The position numbers and the translations under genes were made by a program. From ZC4RG35 sp964388105 (GTDB taxonomy: Bacteria > Actinomycetota > Acidimicrobiia > Spongiisociales > ZC4RG35), in NCBI GenBank assembly GCA_964388105.1, contig CAYLYQ010000081.1, positions 1 to 6,404 on the forward strand: a stretch of DNA of 6,404 nucleotides, read 5' to 3'. Below the pieces are notes generated by a model. It was not told the DNA's origin, did no database searches, and saw only the letters and a program-made list of their open reading frames with translations. Of this stretch, positions 1-6,371 are shown piece by piece. Position 1 is the first letter of the stretch. The number at the start of each line of letters is the position of its first letter.

Positions 1-2167
1 CCGCGATCTGGCGCTGGAGCGACTCGACGAGGTGAAAGATCTCGCGATGGGACCGGCTCATCATCGCCATCGGATCCTCGCCAGGGAGGATCTCGCTCAT
101 TCGCGGGTAGACCTCCGTCTCGTCGTTCGCCTCGTGGGGGAGGATCTCGCCGACGAGGAACTCCTCCACCTGACGCAACGCCTGCAGGCTCTCGGCTGGC
201 ATCCCGGGGTCGAGGTCGTCGGCCACCCGCCGCACCATGTCCAGTTGCGGGATGAGCCGATCATGTTCGACACGGAGCGTCTCCGACAGGTCGGGCGGGA
301 GTCGAAGACGACCCTGAGCCGGCTCGGCTCCACGCAGGGCCCGCAGGGAGTTGGCCATCGAAACCACATCGATGACCTCCTGCACCAAGGCGCCGACCAG
401 TGGGACGAGGAGGCCGAACGCTGCGGCCCCCATGGCGACGAGGGAGAGGCCCATCCCGATGACGACGCTCTGCACTGCGACCCGGCGGGTCCTCTGCGCG
501 ATCACGATCGCGTCCACCAGCCGCTCCAGGCGGTCGACGACGAGGACCACGTCCGCCGCTTCGGACGAAGCGGTGGCACCTCGGGCGCCCATGGCGACCC
601 CCACGTCGGCCGCCGCCAGGGCCGGCGCATCGTTGATCCCGTCTCCCACCATCACCGTCGTGCCGGACCGTTGCAGCTCCTCGATCAGGAGGACCTTCTG
701 CTGTGGTGTGGCCTCGGAGAGGATGTCGTCGACGCCGATACCCACCCCCACCGACCTCGCCACCAGAGGCTGGTCGCCGGTGGCCATGACGATCTGCTCC
801 ACGCCGGCACGCCGCAGTCCGCGAAGGGTGTAGGCCGCGTCGCCACGCACCCGGTCGTCGAAGACCAGGGCTCCTGAGATTTCGCCGTTGGTGGCCAGGT
901 AGACCAGGGTCGGGGATACCTTGCTGACCCGACCCTGGAACGCGGCAACCTCGGAAGGCAATGACGACCCGTCGAGAAGCCAGGAGAGCTTGCCCACTGC
1001 CACACTCCGCCCGTTGATCCTGGCCGACACCCCATCTCCGCGGCGTTCGGTGACGTCGGTCGGCATCGAGAAGACGAGGCCCCGGTCCTGCGCAGCTTCC
1101 ACGATCGAGCGCGCCAGGACGTGGTTGGACACCTGCTCAACCGAGGCGGCGAGCCTCAGGGCTTCATCTTCGGTGAGGGTGTCACCGAAGGTCGTCACCG
1201 AGTGGAGCATCGGCCGTCCGACCGTGACCGTCCCGGTCTTGTCGATGACGACGTTCTTCGTCTCCGCCAGGGCCTCCAGGGCCCCGCCGCCCCGGAAGAC
1301 GATCCCGCGATGGGCGGCCCGGGATATCCCCGACACGACGGCAATCGGCACGGCGAGGATCAGCGGGCACGGGGTGGCGACCACCAGGACGGCGAGGCCA
1401 CGGACGGGGTCTCCCGTCAGGAGCCAGGCGAGGCCGGCAACCCCCAAGGCCAACGGCACGAACCAGCCCGCCCACCGGTCGGCCAGTCGTACGCCCGGTG
1501 CCCGGGACTCGCGTGCGGCCTCGACCAGGCGGATGACCCCGGCATAGGTGCTGTGGGACGCGTCTTCCGTTGCCTGGATCTCGAAAGCGTCGGCGGCGTT
1601 GACGGTTCCGCTGCTCACCAGGTCTCCGGGCGCCTTGTCCACAGGGAGAGGCTCCCCGGTGAGAGCGGACTCGTCGACCACGGCCACGCCGTTCATGACG
1701 ACGCCGTCGACTGGTATCACCTCGCCCGCCTTGATCAGCAGGTGGTCGCCGGGCCTGACGCCCTCGATGTCAACGGTTTCGACCTGTTCTCCGCGCATCC
1801 GATGCGCGACCCGGGGAGCTCGCTTGATGAGAGCGGTCAGCTCACGTTCGGCCCGGCCCGCCGCGAACTCCTCCAGGAACTGGCCGGTGGCCAGCATCAC
1901 CCCGATGATGGCGGCGGTGAGGAACTCGCCGAGGGCCAGGGATGCCACGACGGCAATCAGGGCGATGACGTCGACTCCCGGCTGACGGCGCCTCATCTTC
2001 TCGATCATCTCGCTGAGCAGCGGCAGGAGCGGCGCCACCGCCACCGCCATCAGGGCGACATTGGCTCCGGTCGTCGAATCGGCGAGGGCGAACACGCCGG
2101 CAGCCGCCAACCCGACGATCGTGAAGGCCAGCATGAATCTGCTGGAACGCAAGAGCATGAACTTCAT
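1..2167 (-). CDS. P1B-5-type heavy-metal-translocating P-type ATPase with C-terminal hemerythrin-like domain (partial, C-terminus beyond left edge)
   Basis: Inner-membrane pump that moves a transition metal at the cost of ATP. 722 codons are visible with no stop before the window edge. The protein starts straight into membrane helices (about 11-29, 34-52, 65-80, 81-99) with no N-terminal metal-binding domain. It then has the actuator loop with TGEP (170-173), helices about 234-251 and 256-275 carrying the metal-site motif TPCP (265-268), the phosphorylation motif DKTGT (Asp309), TGD (463-465), GDGINDAP (508-515), and two last helices (about 556-598) with QEVID (596-600). The usual His-Pro pair of P1B ATPases reads His349-Val350. 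A hemerythrin-like tail follows: His635, His678 with Asp682 at the usual Glu position and Tyr-Pro at +9/+10, His707 and His712. TPCP plus a hemerythrin tail is the known P1B-5 signature; characterised members (Sinorhizobium Nia) are linked to nickel and iron. The substrate here is inferred, not shown. The ATG at 2167 is fixed by an in-frame TGA directly upstream and an AGGAGG six bases away. Confidence 0.93.
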   Translation of the reverse strand, partial: MKFMLLRSSRFMLAFTIVGLAAAGVFALADSTTGANVALMAVAVAPLLPLLSEMIEKMRRRQPGVDVIALIAVVASLALGEFLTAAIIGVMLATGQFLEEFAAGRAERELTALIKRAPRVAHRMRGEQVETVDIEGVRPGDHLLIKAGEVIPVDGVVMNGVAVVDESALTGEPLPVDKAPGDLVSSGTVNAADAFEIQATEDASHSTYAGVIRLVEAARESRAPGVRLADRWAGWFVPLALGVAGLAWLLTGDPVRGLAVLVVATPCPLILAVPIAVVSGISRAAHRGIVFRGGGALEALAETKNVVIDKTGTVTVGRPMLHSVTTFGDTLTEDEALRLAASVEQVSNHVLARSIVEAAQDRGLVFSMPTDVTERRGDGVSARINGRSVAVGKLSWLLDGSSLPSEVAAFQGRVSKVSPTLVYLATNGEISGALVFDDRVRGDAAYTLRGLRRAGVEQIVMATGDQPLVARSVGVGIGVDDILSEATPQQKVLLIEELQRSGTTVMVGDGINDAPALAAADVGVAMGARGATASSEAADVVLVVDRLERLVDAIVIAQRTRRVAVQSVVIGMGLSLVAMGAAAFGLLVPLVGALVQEVIDVVSMANSLRALRGAEPAQGRLRLPPDLSETLRVEHDRLIPQLDMVRRVADDLDPGMPAESLQALRQVEEFLVGEILPHEANDETEVYPRMSEILPGEDPMAMMSRSHREIFHLVESLQRQIA

Positions 2168-2247
2168 TCAAGCCCTCCTGGAAGGGCTGAGCGAGGGCCG
2201 TTCGACCTTTAGGGGCGGCGCTTCGCCAGACCTGTTTTGCTGACACG
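2168..2247. other. Divergent intergenic region between two metal-ATPase genes
   Basis: These 80 bases separate the start of the minus-strand P1B-5 ATPase from the start of the plus-strand CopB-like remnant, so promoters for both would have to lie here or inside the opposing gene. I see no convincing -35/-10 pair and no obvious MerR/CueR-type or CsoR-type palindromic operator. Apart from the ribosome-binding-site hairpin at its left end, I cannot assign anything in it. Confidence 0.5.
2171..2188 (-). promoter_or_regulatory. Ribosome binding site embedded in a 6-bp hairpin, upstream of the P1B-5 ATPase
   Basis: On the minus strand AGCCCT (2188-2183) pairs perfectly with AGGGCT (2176-2171) around the 6-base loop TCCAGG. 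The Shine-Dalgarno AGGAGG (2179-2174) lies half in the loop and half in the 3' arm, six bases before the ATG. The ribosome binding site itself is clear. That the hairpin restricts initiation is an inference; the stem is short. Confidence 0.6.
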
Positions 2248-3054
2248 ATGACAGGGCCGACAACAGGGCAATCCAGCGATCCGGGCGAACCTCGCGACCA
2301 CGACTTGGGGCACGGCCATGCTCACCACGCGCCGCAGTTGGAGAGTGACGCCGGAAACGCTCACGAAGGCGGCCACGACAAGCACGCCGGGCACACCGTG
2401 GCCATGTTCCGGGATCGTTTCTGGATCTCGCTGCTGCTCACCGTTCCCGTCGTCTACTTCTCGCCCATGGTCCAGGAGTGGTTCGGATACACCGCGCGTC
2501 CTTTCCGGGCTCCGAATGGGTGGCGCCGGTCCTCGGCACGATCGTCTTCGTCTACGGCGGGTCGCCCTTCCTGAGCGGGGCCTTAGGCGAAGTCCGAGCG
2601 AGGCAACCGGGGATGATGCTCCCGTCGGGATGGCGATCCTCGTGGCTTTCGGGGCCTCGGTAGCCACCAGTCTGGGCTGGTTCGACCTGGATTACTGGTG
2701 GGAGCTGGCCGCCCTCATCACGATCATGCTCCTCGGCCACTGGCTGGAGATGAGGGCCATCGGTCGGGCGCGCGGGGCCCTGTCGGCTACCGCAAGATGG
2801 TGCAGAACCTGGTGTGGGCCACCGGATACAACGTGATCGCCCTCGCGCTCGCGGCCGGAGCCTTCGCCTGGGCCGGGATCGTGCTGCCGCCGGCGATGGC
2901 AGCCGTGCTGATGAGTCTGTCCACCATCATCGTGGCGTTCAACGCCCTGCTCCTGCGCCGTGTCGACCTGTCCCCGAGTGGGACTTGGCCGCGTGCGGGA
3001 GCGCCCCATTTCGCCTTCGGGACACCGCGACCGCCTCTAACGTCCTCAGGATGA
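2248..3054 (+). pseudogene. copB: CopB-like (P1B-3) copper-translocating ATPase remnant: two frameshifts and loss of the catalytic core
   Basis: The first frame, from ATG 2248, has a His-rich N-terminus (nine His among residues 18-49), then a first membrane helix and the YFSPMVQEWFGYTA region typical of CopB pumps. After codon 83 (about 2497) the similarity moves to another frame (FPGSEWVAPVLGT, then a helix, then GEVRARQPGMM); one missing C would explain it (GCG C-CG TCC). At about 2619-2623 it shifts again, also consistent with one lost base, into a frame reading MAILVAFGAS and then LLGHWLEMRAIGRARGAL. At about 2780-2790 this jumps straight to the family C-terminus YRKMVQNLVWATGYN and MSLSTIIVAFNALLLRR. 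Everything between in a normal CopB is absent: actuator TGE, the CPx helix, DKTGT, the nucleotide domain and GDGxNDAP, an expected 400 or so residues. No ion pumping is possible. About 25 extra residues follow the usual C-terminus before the TGA at 3052. No clear Shine-Dalgarno precedes ATG 2248. An assembly artefact is the main alternative to true decay. Confidence 0.88.
3016..3050 (+). promoter_or_regulatory. Candidate promoter for a leaderless ybaK transcript
   Basis: TAACGT (3038-3043) fits the TAnnnT -10 consensus and ends seven bases before the ATG at 3051, the spacing seen for leaderless transcripts in Actinobacteria. A weak -35-like TTCGGG (3016-3021) sits 16 bases upstream. No good Shine-Dalgarno precedes the ATG (only CAGG directly adjacent), which agrees with leaderless initiation. 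The hexamers are short and degenerate, so this is tentative. Confidence 0.35.
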
Positions 3055-3524
3055 CCGACACCCCCGCACTTCGAGCGCTGGCGGCGAGCGGGCTCGATCA
3101 CCGGGTGGTGAGAACGGCGCCGGCACGAAGCGCCGAGGAGAGCGCCGAGCTGCAGGGCATCCCGCTGGGGGCCCTGCTCAGGACGCTCGTCGTGAGGCGG
3201 GACGAAGGCGATTACCTCTTCGTCCTGGTCCCAGGGGGGCGGAAGTTCGACTGGCCGAAACTCCGTGACCTGCTGGGCGTGAGACGCATGACCATGCCTG
3301 ACGCCGAAGAGGCCCGTGAAGTGACGGGATACGAGCGAGGTGCCATCACGCCCTTCGGGGCCAGCACGGCCCTTCCCGTCATCATCGACTCCACCGCGTT
3401 GGAGCACCCGGTCGTCGCCATCGGCGGCGGGGCGCACGGAGTCAACGTCCATCTCTCTCCACAGGCGCTGGCCGAGCATCTGAGTGCCACTGTGGCGGAG
3501 ATCAGCGTCCCCGAAGCACCGTAG
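3051..3524 (+). CDS. ybaK: YbaK/EbsC-family aminoacyl-tRNA deacylase
   Basis: A 157-residue single-domain protein of normal family length. YbaK/ProX-type proteins hydrolyse mischarged aminoacyl-tRNAs (for example Cys-tRNA-Pro) in trans in the cytoplasm, protecting translation accuracy. The fold markers run in order: an N-terminal helix with HRVVRTAPARSAEESA, the strand LLRTLVVRR (43-50), YLFVLVPGGRKFDWPKL, the loop GYERGAITPFG matching the family GYxxGxxxPxG pattern, then LPVIIDSTAL and VVAIGGGAHGVNVHL. The position usually held by the functionally important Lys of the KTL strand is Arg44 here. This may mark a subfamily rather than an inactive protein, so the exact tRNA substrate is open. The ATG overlaps the stop of the upstream pseudogene frame (ATGA). 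No other gene follows on this strand; it converges on the tRNA. Confidence 0.9.
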   Translation: MTDTPALRALAASGLDHRVVRTAPARSAEESAELQGIPLGALLRTLVVRRDEGDYLFVLVPGGRKFDWPKLRDLLGVRRMTMPDAEEAREVTGYERGAITPFGASTALPVIIDSTALEHPVVAIGGGAHGVNVHLSPQALAEHLSATVAEISVPEAP

Positions 3525-3535
3525 GGCGCTGATAG

Positions 3536-3567
3536 ACCCGGCTTTCACTAGTGACCGGAGGCCGGGT
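3536..3567. repeat. Inverted repeat between convergent ybaK and tRNA-Ile; possible bidirectional terminator
   Basis: ACCCGGC (3536-3542) and GCCGGGT (3561-3567) are perfect reverse complements around an 18-base loop. The loop contains the 10-bp palindrome TCACTAGTGA (3545-3554). The element fills the 44-bp gap between the ybaK stop (3524) and the 3' end of the tRNA gene (3569). There is no T run after it on either strand, so termination is inferred from position and structure only. Confidence 0.45.
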
Positions 3568-3568
3568 G

Positions 3569-3646
3569 TGGTGGGCCCAGGAAGACTTGAACTTCCGACC
3601 TCATCCTTATCAGGGATGCGCTCTAACCGGGCTGAGCTATGGGCCC
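3569..3646 (-). tRNA. tRNA-Ile (anticodon GAT)
   Basis: Read on the minus strand, the 78-base gene folds into a full cloverleaf: acceptor stem GGGCCCA/TGGGCCC, D arm GCTC/GAGC, anticodon arm CATCC-CTGATAA-GGATG, a five-base variable loop, T arm GGAAG-TTCAAGT-CTTCC, discriminator A and an encoded CCA (3571-3569). The anticodon GAT is at 3611-3609, so it reads AUC and AUU isoleucine codons. It lies 95 bases downstream of the protease gene on the same strand, with a hairpin between, and stands alone rather than in an rRNA operon within this window. I see no direct repeat of its 3' end here that would indicate an integrated element. Confidence 0.96.
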
Positions 3647-3675
3647 CGACTGGTAGTCAAGGACGAGAAAGTCTA

Positions 3676-3709
3676 CCGAGCCGAGGGGCTCTGGGGGAAG
3701 TCGGCTCGG
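3676..3709 (-). terminator. Probable terminator hairpin after the S8 protease gene
   Basis: CCGAGCCGA (3676-3684) and TCGGCTCGG (3701-3709) form a perfect 9-bp GC-rich stem with a 16-base loop. It begins about 32 bases after the protease stop on the minus strand and is followed there by TAGACTTTCTC, a poor T tract. Position and stem favour termination of the protease transcript before the tRNA. The weak T tract and long loop make it less than certain. Confidence 0.5.
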
Positions 3710-3741
3710 AGCAGGCAGCGGTCGGATGGGAATGGACCGGG

Positions 3742-6303
3742 TCAACCGATGGCGAAAGTCAGTTCGATCGAACGCACGGCATTGACCGTCGTTCCCTGCG
3801 CATCGACCACCACCGAGAGGGTGATCGTCCAGATCGTGCGGCCGACCGCTCCCGGTGCGAGACCCAGGTCGACCGAGGTCTCCCGACAGTCCTTGAGGAT
3901 GACGACACCGCCACCCGTTCCCTGTCCCGGCACGCTGCTGCCCACGCAGATGTCGAAGCTGTGGCCGGTGTCGGCGGTCGCGGTCCACTTGAACCGCGTG
4001 CCGCTCACGTTGTTGCCGTTGAGGTCCTTGGCGAGGCCCCGGAGGTCATAACTCTTGGTCCCGCCACCTATGCCCTCCGAGATGTCGGTGTTCGGTTCGA
4101 TGATGTGAGCCGACGGCGGTTGCTGTCCCGGCGGGAGCTCGAGGACTTCGATGTCCACCGAATCCGTACGGGACACCCCGTGTATGTCGGTCCCGGTGAG
4201 CACGATCTCGTAGGACCCGGGGTTGAGGGCCGTTTGGACGTTGTGTCCGTCGTTTTCCCACACGACCGTGGATCCCTGCTTCACCTGCCAGATGACGCGC
4301 TCATCTGCCAGGGCTTCGTTGACGAAGATGTCCGGATCGTGCGTGTAGGCGATCATCTGGAGAGCCGATCCCTCGTAAAGCGTCTGCCCGTTGACGGGGC
4401 TCAGTATCTGGACGATCGGGGGCTCGTTCTCGATGGTGATGGTGATCGCAGCTGTCGAGGCCAGTCCGCGCCGGTCCACCGCGGTCGCCTGTATCACGTG
4501 TTCGCCCGGGCTCAGATTCGCTCCGATTGCGGTGAGGGAAGGAACCGAGTTCAGCTCGCCATCGAGGTTGGACCACCAGGTGAGGGGGATCGGTTCGCCG
4601 ACATACGAGCGAGCGGAGCCCTCCAACGAGATCACCTCGTCGACGGGGAACTCTCCGGACGGCGTCGAGATCTCGACCACCGGCGGCGTCCACACGACGC
4701 CGAGGGCCTCCGCAACCGCCATGTGCGCGTCGATCCGCCGTTTGTAGCCGGAGACGAGAGGGCCCAGCCCTCCGACATGGGCGGTGTCGTAGAGGATCTC
4801 CTTGATCTCGTCGTGAGTGATGCCCGGGTCAGCCACACGAAGCAGGGCGCCGACGCCCGCCACGAACGGGCTGGAGAAGCTGGTGCCACAGCCCTGGCTG
4901 GCCGCGCCGTCGTTGGCGGCAGGATCGGCGTAGACGTTGACGCAGTAGGGCCCGTAGATCTGCACCGAGCTCGACGACCGCTCCGATCCGTAGTTGGAAC
5001 CGTCGTGTTTCTCGGTGGCGTCGACGGCCATGCCCCCCACGCACACGACGCGCTCGATCATGCAGGGATAGACCGGGGCCCCGTCGTCGACGTTCTCTCC
5101 CGCATTGCCGGCCGATGCGAATGCAACCGTGTCCGCCCAACGCTCGGCTCGACGGAAGGTCTTGTCGTATTGGCGACGCGTTCCGTTCACGGACACCGTG
5201 GTGCGTGAGCCGAAGCTCATGTTGACGATGTCGGGCTTCTCGTCCTTGATCACCTCGCGGAGCGCCTTCATCGTGTCGTAGGAGCCCCCTTGCACCGGCA
5301 TGGTGACGAGCCGGACCCAGGGCCCGGCCACTCCGGCGGTCCCCTGAAGGTTGTCGTGCAGCCCGGCGATCGTGGCGGACACCTGGGTGCCGTGATAGGG
5401 GCAAGTGGAACCGTTGGAGCAGGTCCAGTCGTTGGCGGGTCCCCAGTCCCCCTTGCGTATCGTCGCGTTCTCCGGGAAGTCGGGCTTCTCGATGAATCCC
5501 TTGTCGACCACGACGACGGTGACACGGTTCTGCTGCTTGCCGTGGAAGTCGAGCATCTGCCAGGCGGTGTCCAGGCCGATGCCTTGTGCTGCCGTCGACT
5601 TGACGTAGGGCCAGTCGAATGCGTTCAGTTGGGACTCGACCCCTTCGAGGAGCTGGCCTTCGTCGACGTCGTGTGCGATCGGCACGAGGTTGAAGCTGAC
5701 TTCCGGGGACACCCCGTTGAAAAGCCGACCCATGACGATGGCGGTTCCCGCGGTCGCCGGGTCGTCGACCAGCACCGTGCCGGTCAGACCCGGTTCGAGG
5801 GTGTCGATCCGCCAGGCGGCTTCGGCGAGGTCGACGGAAGCCAAGTCGCGGGCGCGCACCAGGACATCGATGCCGTCCTCGGGATCTGCGTCGGGGTCGT
5901 GATCGAAGTCGACCACTTCCACCTCGGGGTGGTCGCGCAGGGCCTCAACGGCGGCGAGGTCGGGTACGACCACGATGGCCTCGCCGACGACGATGTCCAT
6001 CGCGGTGCCGTCCTCGGTCACAATGCGCCCGACAGGACGCGGCGGGTCTTCGGGGTGGAACCCGGAAACCGAGGGCACCACCGGAGTGATGGTCTCATCG
6101 ATCTCGACAGTCAGGTCGACCTCGGGGAATGTCGCCAGAGTGGTTTCGCTCGCGGGAACTGTCGACGACCCAGCCGTACGCTCCCCGCGCCACTGGGACA
6201 TGCCAACGGCGCCTGCGGCGATCACGGCGACGGCTGCCAGCCCTGTGATGAGACCGATTCGTCGACGCGAGGGGGGCGTTTCGCCGCGCTCGTGCTCGCT
6301 CAA
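3742..6303 (-). CDS. Exported S8-family (subtilisin-like) serine protease with long N-terminal region and Ig-like C-terminal repeats
   Basis: An 853-residue endopeptidase acting outside the cytoplasm. A basic N-terminus (Arg13-15) precedes one hydrophobic segment (about 16-35), which is a signal peptide or membrane anchor with no lipobox. Residues about 36-250 form an acidic, probably pro-peptide region. The catalytic domain (about 255-535) carries the full set: Asp267 in VVVVDKGF, His304 in HGTQVSATIAG, oxyanion Asn400 in ASAGN, and nucleophile Ser475 in GTSFSSPFVAG. Three beta-sandwich-like repeats follow (about 541-626, 628-724, 729-850), each opening with a PP-x-V/A-x-I pattern typical of Ig/PKD-like modules. 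There is no C-terminal sorting signal or second membrane helix. Eight cysteines lie in close pairs (295/301, 414/421, 454/472, 786/806), fitting extracytoplasmic disulfides. The start is TTG 6303: an in-frame TGA lies nine codons upstream with no ATG or GTG between, and the next starts (GTG at codon 28, ATG at codon 35) would cut into the hydrophobic segment. No strong Shine-Dalgarno is visible. The substrate is unknown. Confidence 0.93.
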   Translation of the reverse strand: MSEHERGETPPSRRRIGLITGLAAVAVIAAGAVGMSQWRGERTAGSSTVPASETTLATFPEVDLTVEIDETITPVVPSVSGFHPEDPPRPVGRIVTEDGTAMDIVVGEAIVVVPDLAAVEALRDHPEVEVVDFDHDPDADPEDGIDVLVRARDLASVDLAEAAWRIDTLEPGLTGTVLVDDPATAGTAIVMGRLFNGVSPEVSFNLVPIAHDVDEGQLLEGVESQLNAFDWPYVKSTAAQGIGLDTAWQMLDFHGKQQNRVTVVVVDKGFIEKPDFPENATIRKGDWGPANDWTCSNGSTCPYHGTQVSATIAGLHDNLQGTAGVAGPWVRLVTMPVQGGSYDTMKALREVIKDEKPDIVNMSFGSRTTVSVNGTRRQYDKTFRRAERWADTVAFASAGNAGENVDDGAPVYPCMIERVVCVGGMAVDATEKHDGSNYGSERSSSSVQIYGPYCVNVYADPAANDGAASQGCGTSFSSPFVAGVGALLRVADPGITHDEIKEILYDTAHVGGLGPLVSGYKRRIDAHMAVAEALGVVWTPPVVEISTPSGEFPVDEVISLEGSARSYVGEPIPLTWWSNLDGELNSVPSLTAIGANLSPGEHVIQATAVDRRGLASTAAITITIENEPPIVQILSPVNGQTLYEGSALQMIAYTHDPDIFVNEALADERVIWQVKQGSTVVWENDGHNVQTALNPGSYEIVLTGTDIHGVSRTDSVDIEVLELPPGQQPPSAHIIEPNTDISEGIGGGTKSYDLRGLAKDLNGNNVSGTRFKWTATADTGHSFDICVGSSVPGQGTGGGVVILKDCRETSVDLGLAPGAVGRTIWTITLSVVVDAQGTTVNAVRSIELTFAIG

Positions 6304-6344
6304 CTGGCTGAACCGAGCCGTTCTGGATCAGTCAAGTCTTGCGG

Positions 6345-6371
6345 CAGTGCGAGCGTCGCTCGACGGCACTG
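6345..6371. repeat. Hairpin-forming inverted repeat upstream of the S8 protease gene
   Basis: CAGTG (6345-6349) pairs with CACTG (6367-6371), and inside it CGAGC (6350-6354) pairs with GCTCG (6358-6362) around a 3-base loop, leaving a 4-base bulge ACGG on one side. The element sits 42 bases upstream of the TTG start. It may be an operator or a 5' leader hairpin. There is no T run beside it, so a terminator is less likely. The rest of 6304-6404 shows no recognisable promoter or gene. Confidence 0.35.

Noticed and set aside
32..877. Long open frame on the plus strand (281 codons)
   Set aside because: It lies antisense to the P1B-5 ATPase, whose motifs GDGINDAP and TGD are in the opposite strand. 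Its translation is His/Arg/Asp-rich low-complexity, typical of a GC-rich antisense shadow.
1121..2212. Plus-strand open frame of 363 codons
   Set aside because: It is antisense to the ATPase region holding DKTGT, TPCP and TGEP. No domain is recognisable in it and there is no independent support.
2209..2667. Minus-strand open frame opposite the copB remnant
   Set aside because: The plus strand shows family-specific CopB sequence in successive frames; the minus frame is Arg/Pro-rich with no recognisable domain.
2787..3548. Minus-strand open frame opposite ybaK
   Set aside because: It covers the clear YbaK gene in antisense and shows no domain features.
3569..3646. tRNA gene as an integration site of a mobile element
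   Set aside because: No integrase gene and no second copy of the tRNA 3' end are visible in the window.
3656..3661. TTGACT on the minus strand just upstream of the tRNA as a -35 box
   Set aside because: It ends only ten bases before the first tRNA base, leaving no room for a spacer and a -10 element.
3484..5208. Plus-strand open frame of 574 codons
   Set aside because: It is antisense to the S8 protease and also runs through the tRNA gene. The protease strand has catalytic motifs in order, so this frame is a codon-bias shadow.
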